DNA of 64,000 nucleotides, taken from positions 1-64,000 of the forward strand of contig CAXBIQ010000010.1 in the NCBI GenBank assembly GCA_963975935.1, read 5' to 3'. The position numbers and the translations under genes were made by a program. Below are positions 43,401 through 52,538 of this stretch, in pieces. The stretch's first letter is position 1; every line of letters starts with the position of its first letter. This DNA is from Planktosalinus sp963975935. Its GTDB lineage: Bacteria; Bacteroidota; Bacteroidia; Flavobacteriales; Flavobacteriaceae. The notes beneath the pieces are model-generated. The model saw only the letters and a list, made by a program, of their open reading frames with translations. It had not been told where the DNA came from and ran no database searches.

Positions 43401-43751
43401 TTAGTTATCTAAAAACAGCACAGCAGAAATTCCAAGGGCAATCCCGATAAACTCCTTCTTATTGATCATTTCACCATAAAAAACCCAACTTGCAAAAGTG
43501 AGTAACACCAGGTTCAATACTACAAATATTGCAGAGGCCACCACTATGTTTTTTTGGGTAAAACTATAGGCTAAAAAACTTAAACCCACGATGTAGCAAG
43601 CCATCCCTGCTCCATAAAAAGCTTTTGAATTTGTCTCTACCCATTGTTTCATTAACAAATCTCCCACAGTATCAATTAGTGCACCCAAAAAAAGGAGAAA
43701 TACAATATTTGAAAAAAGTTGTGTACTCTGAATTTTGATAGATTCAATCAT
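43401..43751 (-). CDS. Four-helix SMR/EamA-like membrane protein
   Basis: 116 residues with four hydrophobic helices (FSNIVFLLFLGALIDTVGDLLMK, GAGMACYIVGLSFLAYSF, VVASAIFVVLNLVLLTFASW, FIGIALGISAVLFL). Length and layout fit small multidrug resistance proteins, and FYGEMINKKEFIGIALGISAVL resembles their last loop and helix. The glutamate of the first helix typical of EmrE is not seen; the position holds an aspartate. A substrate cannot be named. Confidence 0.7.
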   Translation of the reverse strand: MIESIKIQSTQLFSNIVFLLFLGALIDTVGDLLMKQWVETNSKAFYGAGMACYIVGLSFLAYSFTQKNIVVASAIFVVLNLVLLTFASWVFYGEMINKKEFIGIALGISAVLFLDN

Positions 43752-43867
43752 CGTTTGAAAGTGTTGTGTTTTACAGTATCAAAATTATGCTTCAGCTTTG
43801 ACATACAACTCTATGATTTCAAACAAGTTAAAAAATCTATGAATTCCCTGATTATAACATTATTCTT

Positions 43868-44536
43868 TTAGTTTTTAATAGAGAAACCAATCCATTCATC
43901 TTTGCCTTCACGGGTATCCAAATAAAAAAAGTAGGGCACATCCCGTTTTTCAAAATTTAAATAGGCCTGAAATTGATACGCTCTTCCCGAAGCATCTCCT
44001 TGCTCAGCCAGTCCAAAGGTTTTATAACCACTTAGTTTTCCATATTCTTTTTCAAGAAATTGAAACTTTTGATTCATTACGCCTTCAATTTCAGTTGGAA
44101 AGTCTTTTACATTTCTTTTTTGGTCCAATAACTTAAAGTTTTTATTTACAAGTGCGGTAGATAATTCATCAAAGACCTTGAATTTTTCATGAACCTCTTT
44201 CATAAAATCAACCTGATAGGTATAGTCAGCGATTTCATTTTGGGTAGTAATCATTTCGATATCCATGGTTTTGATGTTTTCCCTTTGTTCAGAAGTCATC
44301 CTTTTGTATGTCAGTAAAGCCAGGTTTGCAGAAGAAATATTGGGATGTAACGTGTCCAGCATTTTGCTTTCTGAGACAATGACTTTTAGATACTTTTCGC
44401 CATTTTCACGCTCAAGGACCTCTTGTTGCACCCTGGCGTTATAGGTTTGTTCTATAGACTCTTTTGGGGTTTCATTTGTCGAATTTGAGCAGCTTATAAG
44501 CATAAGTATAGCTGCAATATTGAATATTGTTTTCAT
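43868..44536 (-). CDS. Hypothetical lipoprotein
   Basis: 222 residues with a lipobox ISC (C16). No domain recognised; the middle is helical and charged (TYKRMTSEQRENIKTMDIEM), and the end is a FFYLDTREGKDEWIGFSIKN beta block. It is followed by the response regulator gene on the same strand with about 40 bp between, so a link to that two-component system is possible. Confidence 0.65.
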   Translation of the reverse strand: MKTIFNIAAILMLISCSNSTNETPKESIEQTYNARVQQEVLERENGEKYLKVIVSESKMLDTLHPNISSANLALLTYKRMTSEQRENIKTMDIEMITTQNEIADYTYQVDFMKEVHEKFKVFDELSTALVNKNFKLLDQKRNVKDFPTEIEGVMNQKFQFLEKEYGKLSGYKTFGLAEQGDASGRAYQFQAYLNFEKRDVPYFFYLDTREGKDEWIGFSIKN

Positions 44537-44575
44537 AATTTTTGATTTTAATTATTTGATTTTCTGTGTATTGAG

Positions 44576-45217
44576 TTAATTTAACAGGTTATATTCCATT
44601 GCCATTTTTACGAGTCCCACCGTATTACGGGCACCGGTTTTTATGAGCATATTCCTGCGGTGGGTCTCCACCGTTCCAAAACTGATGAACAATTTTTCGG
44701 CAATTTCCTGAGTGGTATATTCATCCATAATCAGTTTGAGCACATCTTTTTCCCTACGGGAAAGTTTGGGAAAACTATCTGTGTTTTTTTGTTTGCTTGT
44801 ATTCGCAACACTGTTGATTACAATTTCATTTACGGTTTCATCGAGATACATTTTACCATTATGAACTTTCTCGATCGCTTCAATCACTTCATCCTGTCCT
44901 GCATTTTTTAGTACATATCCTTTGGCACCGTTGTGCAGCATAAGCTTGATCAGGCTGCTTTCTTTATGCATGGAGATGGCTATAATTTTTACCTCCGGGA
45001 ATAATTCCACCATTTTCTTGGTGGTTTCTATACCGTTCATACCGGGCATATTGACATCCATTAAAACCACGTCAGGATAAATATCAGGGATTTTCTCCAA
45101 AGCTTCTTCCCCGCTAAGGGCATAATCAACTACTTCTATTTCGTTATGATTTTGAAGTAAGAGCCTCAATCCTTCTATAACCATTTTATGGTCGTCCACT
45201 ATAAAAACTTTAATCAT
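44576..45217 (-). CDS. NarL/LuxR-type response regulator
   Basis: 213 residues. The receiver domain has D8-D9, the phosphorylation site D54 (VVLMDVNMPG) and K104-like KGYVLKNAG. The LuxR HTH spans about 145-210 (LSRREKDVLKLIMDEYTTQEIAEKLFISFGTVETHRRNM). Its ATG overlaps the stop of the sensor kinase gene by 4 bp, so the pair is one system. Confidence 0.95.
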   Translation of the reverse strand: MIKVFIVDDHKMVIEGLRLLLQNHNEIEVVDYALSGEEALEKIPDIYPDVVLMDVNMPGMNGIETTKKMVELFPEVKIIAISMHKESSLIKLMLHNGAKGYVLKNAGQDEVIEAIEKVHNGKMYLDETVNEIVINSVANTSKQKNTDSFPKLSRREKDVLKLIMDEYTTQEIAEKLFISFGTVETHRRNMLIKTGARNTVGLVKMAMEYNLLN

Positions 45218-47082
45218 ACCGGTATATATATAGTTATTGTTGTGCCCCTGTTTTCAACACTATCCCATTCAATGGTTCCGTCGAGAAACTCTACACGGCT
45301 ATTGATGCTTTTCAACCCAAGGCCTCCGTTTGAAATAGCTTTTTCATAGTTAAACCCTTTCCCGTCATCTTCTATGATAAGATGAATTTCATTTTTATGC
45401 CCAAAGAGCTGAATGAATACCGTTTTTGCCCCGGCGTGTTTCCTAATGTTGGAAAGTATTTCCTGAATGAGCCTGTAAATGGTTATTTGCTTTGTCTTTT
45501 CAATAGCTTCGGGAAGATGGTGTATATCCAGCGTCACCTCATAATTGAGTGACCGCATATACCCGGCTACATCTTCCAATGCACCTTCCAGTCCCGAAAT
45601 ACTCAACGCATGGGGCATCATATTGTGAGATATACGTCGTACCTCCAAACACGCTTCATCAATAAGATGGTTAGTGCGCTCTGTGATATTTAGTTGCTCC
45701 AGTTGTGCTATTTCCTTTTGAATGATGGTAAAATGGGCTTTCACATTACTCAATAAACCACCCAGACTGTCGTGCAGGTCTTTGGCTATTCGCAAGCGTT
45801 CTGCCTCCTGACCTTCAATCATACTGCTCATGGCCAAAAGCTTGTTTTTCTGTGTCAGCTCTGTAATTTTTTGCTTCTGCAAATCTTCCTGTTGTTGGGC
45901 TATGGTTTTCTGGTATTGTAACCGCTTTCTGAAAAACAGATAACCCACAATTAAAAAAACTGACAAAGCAATTAAACCATACACCACTAGGTTTTTTTGC
46001 CTATTTTTTTCTTCTATCTCCAGCTTTTGTTCCAGAAGTAGTTTGTCTTTCTTTTCGGCTTCAAACTTTTGGAGGGCATCTGTAAGATTTTTATCCTTTT
46101 CGACAGAAAATATGGAATCTTTAATCAGGTTGTAATCATAAAACAATACCATAGCTTCCCGGTGCCTGTTGACATTGTAATGGGCATCTATCAAAAAAGG
46201 CATCAAGTTGTAACGCTCTTTCATAAACCCATGGCCCTGAAATTTTTTATAAGCCTTGTCAAGGTAATACAGGGCTTCCTCATCATTGTCTTTTTTCTGG
46301 AACAAACGCCCATAATTGCCGAGTGTTTTTGCATAATTCAACACATCCTCAGTAGAGTCAATTTCTTGAAGCAATGTTTCATAAATAGCTTCTGCCTTTT
46401 CAAGCTCATTGTTTTCGGCATAAGCTCCGGCAAGGTTGATTTTTGCCGGTTTTAGATAAATGGCGCTCTTGGGATCCTGTAAAAGGTCAACAGCTTCTTC
46501 AAGTAACTGAATGGCCCTGTTAAGTTCTCCATTTTTACTGTGTATATTGCTTCTGTTGATTAACGCAATTCCCATTCTGCGCTGATCGTTGGCGCGTTTG
46601 CTCGTTTCATAGGATTTTTCAAAATAAACCAGTGAAAGCGAGTCGCTGATGTTGTTCTCATAGGCAGAAGCAATTCCATTATAGGTCGAACTGAGCCGCG
46701 ACAATTCGTCTTCTTTGGATTCAAAATAAGATGCTGCAATTAAATAATAGGGCAATGCCTTGTCAGGATTGCCATTTACCACATTGGCATTGCCCATATA
46801 AAAATTTGCTATGGCTATTTGAAGTGAATCCCCAATTCGTTTTGCCATTTCAAGATAGTTGGCAGTATAAGACTCAGAAATGGGCGGGTTTGAATAGTAT
46901 GTTGCCCTTCTCAATTTATTATACAAGTCCATTTTTACGGAATCTGTTTGTGCAACCTTAAGGAGCTGCTTCAAACTGTCTTCAGCACGATTTGTCTCAT
47001 TTTGCGCCACGGAAACTGCTGTGGTAAAAAAAACCAAAACTAAAATTACTAAAGGCTTTATATAAAGTTTATCCGTATACAC
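45214..47082 (-). CDS. TPR-containing sensor histidine kinase
   Basis: 622 residues from a GTG at 47082; no ATG is near, and the first 27 residues make a signal peptide. Residues of about 30-340 are TPR-like helical repeats in the periplasm, followed by one membrane helix at 365-384 and a coiled coil. HisKA_3 holds H437 in RIAKDLHDSLGGLLSNVKA and the HATPase_c domain ends the protein (DDGKGFNYEKA, NGGLGLKSINSRV). This NarX/DegS-like architecture fits its NarL-type partner, which overlaps by 4 bp. The signal sensed is unknown. Confidence 0.93.
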   Translation of the reverse strand: MYTDKLYIKPLVILVLVFFTTAVSVAQNETNRAEDSLKQLLKVAQTDSVKMDLYNKLRRATYYSNPPISESYTANYLEMAKRIGDSLQIAIANFYMGNANVVNGNPDKALPYYLIAASYFESKEDELSRLSSTYNGIASAYENNISDSLSLVYFEKSYETSKRANDQRRMGIALINRSNIHSKNGELNRAIQLLEEAVDLLQDPKSAIYLKPAKINLAGAYAENNELEKAEAIYETLLQEIDSTEDVLNYAKTLGNYGRLFQKKDNDEEALYYLDKAYKKFQGHGFMKERYNLMPFLIDAHYNVNRHREAMVLFYDYNLIKDSIFSVEKDKNLTDALQKFEAEKKDKLLLEQKLEIEEKNRQKNLVVYGLIALSVFLIVGYLFFRKRLQYQKTIAQQQEDLQKQKITELTQKNKLLAMSSMIEGQEAERLRIAKDLHDSLGGLLSNVKAHFTIIQKEIAQLEQLNITERTNHLIDEACLEVRRISHNMMPHALSISGLEGALEDVAGYMRSLNYEVTLDIHHLPEAIEKTKQITIYRLIQEILSNIRKHAGAKTVFIQLFGHKNEIHLIIEDDGKGFNYEKAISNGGLGLKSINSRVEFLDGTIEWDSVENRGTTITIYIPV

Positions 47083-47135
47083 GCTAAAAAGATACTACAT
47101 TTTGAAATAATAAGTTTTATGCTTAGACTGCCAAA

Positions 47136-47681
47136 TTATTTGGCATTGATCCTGTATTGAAATTTGTTGCCAACAGACAGGTTTTTCATCGCCACAATAA
47201 TGATTTTACCCTTGACATTGTTGACGGTAAACGTTTTAACTTTTCCGTTTCTGTCATTGGGAAATTCATAATCACGCAACTGGGTGAGTACCCCATCTTG
47301 CCCCATTGCACAAATAACAACGCCTGTTTTGGCCCTTCCGCTGTATTTATTGATGGTGATTTCCATTCTATTTTCAAAAGAAGGTGGTGTTACAAAAGTA
47401 CTCGATGTTTGACCAACAATGGTTCCGGTTTCATTGCCACCATCAACTTCAAGGAGTCTGGGGCCAATTGTGGAGCCGCTATTGTTAACAATCCAGTTCC
47501 ATGAATTTTTAACTTTTTTCACCTTATTCTTAAATGGAACAATGGTAAAATTGGGTTTCCAGGGTCCAAATTTTTCCCAGGTCTTCTCTGCAAGTTTTTT
47601 TCCTTGATTGCAGTTTTGTGCCTCTGCTTGAAAATTAAAGGTAAATAAGGCAATTACGATCATTGTGATAATTCTTTTCAT
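47136..47681 (-). CDS. Secreted hypothetical protein
   Basis: 181 residues with a signal peptide ending near QAEA (residue 21). Two cysteine-containing ends; the body is beta-rich. It shares the C-terminal pattern VKGK(V/I)...(K/R)N(L/V) with the 180-residue protein at 49834-50376, so they are distant paralogues. It is the last gene of a four-gene minus-strand group and has the 32-nt intercistronic motif upstream. Confidence 0.7.
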   Translation of the reverse strand: MKRIITMIVIALFTFNFQAEAQNCNQGKKLAEKTWEKFGPWKPNFTIVPFKNKVKKVKNSWNWIVNNSGSTIGPRLLEVDGGNETGTIVGQTSSTFVTPPSFENRMEITINKYSGRAKTGVVICAMGQDGVLTQLRDYEFPNDRNGKVKTFTVNNVKGKIIIVAMKNLSVGNKFQYRINAK

Positions 47682-47700
47682 GATTATTAAGTTAAATTGT

Positions 47701-47732
47701 GTTGCCTACTCTATTTGCTTTTCGGCTTCCGC
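47701..47732 (-). promoter_or_regulatory. 32-nt intercistronic motif, copy A
   Basis: On the minus strand it starts GCGGAAGCCGAAAAGC and ends AGTAGGCAAC, 19 nt before the ATG at 47681. It matches copies B and C without gaps. Confidence 0.8.
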
Positions 47733-47749
47733 TTTTTTATTGATAATTA

Positions 47750-49105
47750 TTATTTTCGTTCTTTTGGAATAACGCTTCCCTTCCCGTTCCAGGCTTGAAA
47801 ACCCACAGGCAGGCCTTCTTCAAGTTTTAACAAGGGCAGGAAAACCTCTGCATCCATTTTTACGGTGCTTCCCTGAAGGTTGAGCCCCAACATGCTTCTC
47901 AGTTGGTTAGCCCCTGAATTGCTCACTGATACACCGGCATCCACTTCTTCACGGGTGATTTCAACCCTGCCGGAATAAATTTTGGCCCATCGCTCTGCTA
48001 TCGGAATCTGAATCAAAGCCGTTTCATTGCCATCACTGAGCGGATCGACATACATGGCTTCGTCCAGAATAGCATCCACACGCATTTCAGCACCCCGCTC
48101 ATTGTAATCATATTTTGAATTTCCGGTAAATAGGTTGTTTTTCAACTCAATCTTTGCCCCTTTACTCAAAATGCCTCCCATATGTCCAAAACCAAGGACA
48201 TTGTTTTCGATTTTTGCTGTTAAATACTGGTCCAGTGCCAGGGCATCACCGCCATAAGAGGCAATGGCATCGTGTTTCCAGTTGAATAAAGATGTGTTGT
48301 TATAAATATGGAAACTGGGCGTTAAATTGGGGTCACTCCCCGTATAGCCGGTACGGGCGTGAATGCCATATCCGGTATTGTTGATGGTGAGATTGTTGCG
48401 AATAATCCCTTTTCCCCCTTGAAAAACCCTTACTGACAGGGCTCCTTCTGATGGAGCTGTGTTCATGATCACACAGTTTTGAACAGCCACATTGGTATAT
48501 TTACTAGCAACGATAACAATTCCACCTGAATTGGGAGACGGATTCTCGTTTGTTGCAGGGTTGGCTGTTCGCCTGATAGCCATACCCTTCTTTTGATGAT
48601 AGCGGTTTCTGGGGCCGTTATCAATGATAATACCATCAACAATTATAACACCACCCTGTGACAATTGACCGTTTGCCTCACGCTGCTGATCGGTTCTGAT
48701 ATAAATTCTGGGATCGGTTGATTTTTTATAATCGTTGGTCCCGGTAAAAATCGTTTTGTGTTTGTCCCAGGGATCTCTGTATGTAAAGGTTTCATCATAC
48801 CCTCCAATTATCTGAACCGGAACGTTGATCTCATCGGCGCCGCGTGCTCCTTTGCTCATATACGTTCCTCCTGCTATCCGGATTATGTCATTGGGCTTGA
48901 GGTGATGGATAATGTTGCCCATATCTTTTGCAGGCCGGTCTTTGGTGCCCAATTGACCGGAACCATTGGCTGCACTTACAAACCATTCCCTTCCGGGGTT
49001 TGAAAAATTGGGTGAGCTGTTTTGATTGGATTGTGCAGTTACCATAACTGTTTCAAAGAGTAAGAAAAATAAACATAGTGTGAGTTTGATGTTAACAGTT
49101 TTCAT
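47750..49105 (-). CDS. Secreted right-handed beta-helix protein (pectate-lyase fold)
   Basis: About 451 residues from the ATG at 49105; an earlier TTG would be an odd start. A signal peptide ends near VTAQ. The helix repeats start with GREWFVSAANGSGQLGTKDRPAKDM, typical of DUF1565/Beta_helix proteins, followed by VNVPVQIIGGYDETFTY and many NNT/N-N-L turns. A carbohydrate substrate is plausible but the acidic catalytic groups are not identified. It is preceded by motif copy B. Confidence 0.83.
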   Translation of the reverse strand: MKTVNIKLTLCLFFLLFETVMVTAQSNQNSSPNFSNPGREWFVSAANGSGQLGTKDRPAKDMGNIIHHLKPNDIIRIAGGTYMSKGARGADEINVPVQIIGGYDETFTYRDPWDKHKTIFTGTNDYKKSTDPRIYIRTDQQREANGQLSQGGVIIVDGIIIDNGPRNRYHQKKGMAIRRTANPATNENPSPNSGGIVIVASKYTNVAVQNCVIMNTAPSEGALSVRVFQGGKGIIRNNLTINNTGYGIHARTGYTGSDPNLTPSFHIYNNTSLFNWKHDAIASYGGDALALDQYLTAKIENNVLGFGHMGGILSKGAKIELKNNLFTGNSKYDYNERGAEMRVDAILDEAMYVDPLSDGNETALIQIPIAERWAKIYSGRVEITREEVDAGVSVSNSGANQLRSMLGLNLQGSTVKMDAEVFLPLLKLEEGLPVGFQAWNGKGSVIPKERK

Positions 49106-49125
49106 GTTTTTCAAATTTCTAGTGT

Positions 49126-49157
49126 GTTGCCTACTTTGTTTGCGTTTCGGCTTTCGC
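49126..49157 (-). promoter_or_regulatory. 32-nt intercistronic motif, copy B
   Basis: Minus strand: GCGAAAGCCGAAACGC... AGTAGGCAAC, 20 nt before the ATG at 49105. Four positions vary among the three copies; the other 28 are invariant. Confidence 0.8.
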
Positions 49158-49207
49158 GTTTACATTTTTAATTTGTAATTTCAGTTTGTCCCATTAAAAA
49201 CATAGTA

Positions 49208-49720
49208 TCACCATCCTATGGATAAAATCTCTCGTTCATCGAACCCTGTCTTTATGTCGCTTGCCATCTTACAGTTGGCAATAACACACCAACAACCAAC
49301 TGAAGCGTAGCATGTAGCATCTCCACCACAATAGGCACCCTCAATTGTTGCGTCATTTTTCTGAGCCTCTTGTGAGAAACCAAAGCCTTCTAAAATCATA
49401 GAACCCAGTTTATTTAGCTCCTTTTCTTGAATTTTAAGCATGTCCAGTTTAAAGCTAACCAAGCCGTTTTCTGAGATTTTTAGTCCTTTGCCAAATACTC
49501 TTAAAGAATTTTCATTAAAATGTTTTTTTAATTCTGTTGAGGTATTGAACCACTTTAAAAAATCACTATGGGTTCTAATCATATTAACCTCGGGATTCTT
49601 GAACATTTTCACATATTCTTTATGTGTTGAGGCCAGCTCCTTTTTTCCTTTTTGGCCATGGATTTCTACAGAAGAAAAAATCATTAAGACTGTGAGTACG
49701 AATGAGAAAAAATAGTTCAT
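49208..49720 (-). CDS. Secreted protein with a cysteine-rich tail
   Basis: 170 residues from the ATG at 49720, giving a proper signal peptide (MNYFFSFVLTVLMIFSS); a longer frame reads into the 32-nt motif and is rejected. The mature part is helical and charged; the last 45 residues hold a tight cysteine cluster, CGGDATC, GCWC and ANC, five cysteines within 18 residues. No family is recognised. A precursor peptide or disulfide-rich module is possible. Confidence 0.7.
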   Translation of the reverse strand: MNYFFSFVLTVLMIFSSVEIHGQKGKKELASTHKEYVKMFKNPEVNMIRTHSDFLKWFNTSTELKKHFNENSLRVFGKGLKISENGLVSFKLDMLKIQEKELNKLGSMILEGFGFSQEAQKNDATIEGAYCGGDATCYASVGCWCVIANCKMASDIKTGFDEREILSIGW

Positions 49721-49737
49721 AATAGTATAAATTAAAT

Positions 49738-49769
49738 GTTGCCTACTCTTTTTGCTTTTCGGCTTCCGC
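49738..49769 (-). promoter_or_regulatory. 32-nt intercistronic motif, copy C
   Basis: Minus strand: GCGGAAGCCGAAAAGC... AGTAGGCAAC, 17 nt before the ATG at 49720. Confidence 0.8.
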
Positions 49770-49833
49770 ATTATTTTTTGTAAAACAATTATGTGTAAGT
49801 ACTTTATACCCCCCCCTGGTATCCCGTTTGTTT

Positions 49834-50376
49834 TTAATTTGCAGCAATACTAAATTCCATACGTTCAGGATTGTTCACATTTCTCACGGTAATGCTTACC
49901 ACCTTTCCTTTTACATCACTAAAGTCAAATTCAAAAGTGTCTGATACATTTGATTCATCTATGGTAAAATGGGTGAGGTTTTGGGTTTCCCCTTTTGTGG
50001 AGTGTGAGCAGATGATAATTTCAGTGTTTTCCAGCAAGCCCGGGTTTGAGAATTGGATGTGGAGGGTTTCTTTTGAAATTAAAGAAGTGACAAACATCCT
50101 TCTTTCCCCTTTTTTGATACGACCTTTCTTTTCTTTGCCGTTGAGGAAAAGTATTTTGGGTGCATCTTTTTTTAAACTTGACAAACCAATTGAGCCCAGT
50201 GAACCTTTTAGTTCATTATAATCATCTACAATGGCATCAGGATCTGTAAGTGCCTGTTCCAGATTTGCTTTTTCCAAAAGGGAGTTTACCAGGCCAAGCT
50301 CCTGACTGCATTCCTGAGCCGAAACAAAAAAGGTCATACTTAAAATGACTGCGGGTAGTAGTAAAAGTGTTTTCAT
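49834..50376 (-). CDS. Secreted hypothetical protein
   Basis: 180 residues with a signal peptide ending near SAQE (residue 21). The last 60 residues are beta-rich: FTIDESNVSDTFEFDFSDVKGK and SITVRNVNNPERMEFSIAAN. It resembles the 47136-47681 protein in this region. It is the first gene of the group with the 32-nt motifs, and the only one without a copy upstream. Confidence 0.7.
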   Translation of the reverse strand: MKTLLLLPAVILSMTFFVSAQECSQELGLVNSLLEKANLEQALTDPDAIVDDYNELKGSLGSIGLSSLKKDAPKILFLNGKEKKGRIKKGERRMFVTSLISKETLHIQFSNPGLLENTEIIICSHSTKGETQNLTHFTIDESNVSDTFEFDFSDVKGKVVSITVRNVNNPERMEFSIAAN

Positions 50377-50488
50377 TTATTTTGATTTATAGTGCTAAAC
50401 TAAATCTTAATAAACGTCTCACTATCAAAGAATTCCGATAGAAGCTTAAATTATGGGAATTCATAGAGGGTATTCTCCCACGTGGTAA

Positions 50489-50896
50489 TTAGCGGTCTAA
50501 TCTCACAGTATTACGTAAGGCTGATTCAAATTGAGATCGTAATGAGGATGGGGATAGAATGGCTTTTTTATTTTCACCAACTGTATTAATCCAAAGGACA
50601 GCAGTCAGCATTTCCCTCCTTTGAGCATGTGACTTTTGATCCTCAATCATTTCAATTGCGAGCTGCTCCAAATGTTTAAATTCTGAAGAAGTAATCTGAA
50701 CCCGCTTATCAGTTCCGCCGCTATAAATTCCTGACGAACTTTCAACAGGTTTCATCGCCTTATAAACAATTTCAGACCTTGATATGGTAAAATGGTTGTT
50801 GTTTTGGTCTGTATAGTTGATCACGGTGGATTGTTTTAATGAAGCACAGGAGGAAAACTGTAGCAAGAAACATAGTAGAAGTCCTATTGATTTCAT
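50489..50896 (-). CDS. Hypothetical lipoprotein
   Basis: 135 residues from the ATG at 50896. The signal MKSIGLLLCFLLQFSSC gives a lipobox cysteine at 17. The rest is helical, with no family known. Its long upstream frame is rejected because the lipoprotein signal starts at the inner ATG. Confidence 0.7.
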   Translation of the reverse strand: MKSIGLLLCFLLQFSSCASLKQSTVINYTDQNNNHFTISRSEIVYKAMKPVESSSGIYSGGTDKRVQITSSEFKHLEQLAIEMIEDQKSHAQRREMLTAVLWINTVGENKKAILSPSSLRSQFESALRNTVRLDR

Positions 50897-51095
50897 TTTC
50901 TTTAAAATTTTACTCCCCAAAAGTTCAAAAACTTGAGGGGAGTTTTCCTTGAGAATCCCCACATTCTCAAGTATATTATTTTTTTGGATTAATAATTAAA
51001 ACTCAAAACTACGCTACTGTAATCAATTAACTATCAAAGAATTCCCTGATTGAAAAAACTGTATGAATTCATAGAGTGAAAATAAAAATGTGTCG

Positions 51096-51140
51096 TATGA
51101 CCAAAGTCATAGATGAAAATAACCATTGTCTGTATTTTTG
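51096..51140 (+). promoter_or_regulatory. Crp/Fnr-type box and -7 element of hemN
   Basis: TATGAC-CAAA-GTCATA at 51096-51111 is a perfect 16-bp palindrome. The -7 box TATTTTTG starts 22 bp after the box end, at 51133-51140. The geometry fits activation near -42. Confidence 0.75.
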
Positions 51141-51157
51141 TATAAGAAATTAATAAA

Positions 51158-52519
51158 ATGCAAAGCCTCATTCAAAAATACAACGTTCCCGGACCGCGGT
51201 ATACAAGTTACCCCACGGTCCCCTATTGGAACGAAAGCAGCTTTACTGCTGAAGACTGGGCACAACGATTAAAAATTGAGTTTGACAGTCACAATGCGCG
51301 TGAAGGTATTAGTCTTTACATTCACCTGCCTTTCTGCGAAAGCTTATGTACTTTTTGCGGATGCCATAAGCGCATCACGAAGAGACATGAGGTTGAGGAA
51401 CCCTATATTATGGCTGTTCTCAAAGAATGGAGTCTTTATTTAAAACTATTGGAAGAGAAACCACTTATCAGGGAAATCCATTTGGGCGGAGGAACTCCCA
51501 CCTTTTTTAGCCCTGAAAATCTTACAAAATTGATTAAAGGAATCCTTAAAGACTCGCTTCTTGCAGAAGATTATAACTTTAGCTTTGAGGGTCACCCAAA
51601 TAACACTACAAGAGAACATCTTCAGGCACTGTATGATGTTGGTTTCAGACGGGTGAGCTTTGGGGTGCAGGATTATAATATGGCCGTTCAAATCGCCATA
51701 CATAGAATTCAGCCTTTTGAAAATGTGAAAAATGTAACAGAATGGGCTCGTGAAATCGGTTATACATCCGTGGGGCACGATATCATTTTTGGGTTGCCTT
51801 ATCAAACCCTGGAACACGTTAAGTTCACAATTGAAAAAACCAAAGAACTCCAACCGGACCGTATTGCATTTTACAGCTACGCACATGTGCCCTGGATAAA
51901 AGGAAACGGTCAACGGGGCTTTAGTGAAGAAAACCTGCCCTCACCCGAGTTAAAAAGAACTCAATATGAAACAGGCAAACACCTGCTGGAAACACTTGGT
52001 TACATTGAAATTGGCATGGACCATTTCGCCCTTCCAGAGGAAGAACTTAGTTTGGCCATGAAAAACAACACCCTGCACCGCAACTTTATGGGGTACACCA
52101 CTACACAAAGCAAGATTATGATAGGATTGGGTGTTTCTGCAATAAGTGACAGCTGGACTGCTTTTGCCCAAAATGAAAAAAAGATAGAAGACTATTACAA
52201 GCTATTGGAACAAAATAAAATTCCTGTTTACAGGGGTCATTTACTCACTGAAGAAGATCAGGTGATCAGAAAACACATTCTCCATCTGATGTGTAATCTG
52301 GAAACGCAGTGGTCTTCAAAAGAAGAAATATTTATTAATTTTACTGAAATACAAGAAAACCTTAAAGAAATGGAAAAAGATGGTTTGATCGTTAATGGGT
52401 CAAATGCCATAAAGGTGCTCGAAAAAGGAAGGCCGTTTGTCAGGAATGTCTGTATGGCCTTTGATATTTTATTACAACAAAAACAACCTGAAACCCGTTT
52501 ATTTTCAATGACTGTATAA
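51158..52519 (+). CDS. hemN: Oxygen-independent coproporphyrinogen III oxidase
   Basis: 453 residues of the radical-SAM HemN family. C60-ESL-C64-TF-C67 (with C69) is the CxxxCxxC cluster motif, preceded by YIHLPFC. GGGTPTFF, RVSFGVQDYN and GHDIIFGLPYQT follow in order. It makes protoporphyrinogen under anaerobic conditions. The perfect Crp/Fnr-type box upstream is the natural regulation. Confidence 0.96.
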   Translation: MQSLIQKYNVPGPRYTSYPTVPYWNESSFTAEDWAQRLKIEFDSHNAREGISLYIHLPFCESLCTFCGCHKRITKRHEVEEPYIMAVLKEWSLYLKLLEEKPLIREIHLGGGTPTFFSPENLTKLIKGILKDSLLAEDYNFSFEGHPNNTTREHLQALYDVGFRRVSFGVQDYNMAVQIAIHRIQPFENVKNVTEWAREIGYTSVGHDIIFGLPYQTLEHVKFTIEKTKELQPDRIAFYSYAHVPWIKGNGQRGFSEENLPSPELKRTQYETGKHLLETLGYIEIGMDHFALPEEELSLAMKNNTLHRNFMGYTTTQSKIMIGLGVSAISDSWTAFAQNEKKIEDYYKLLEQNKIPVYRGHLLTEEDQVIRKHILHLMCNLETQWSSKEEIFINFTEIQENLKEMEKDGLIVNGSNAIKVLEKGRPFVRNVCMAFDILLQQKQPETRLFSMTV

Positions 52520-52538
52520 CCTCATAAAACTAAAAGCA

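Noticed and set aside
47682..47732. 32-nt motif as a c-di-GMP or preQ1 riboswitch
   Set aside because: It is too short for the first and lacks the sequence core of both; no known class is matched.
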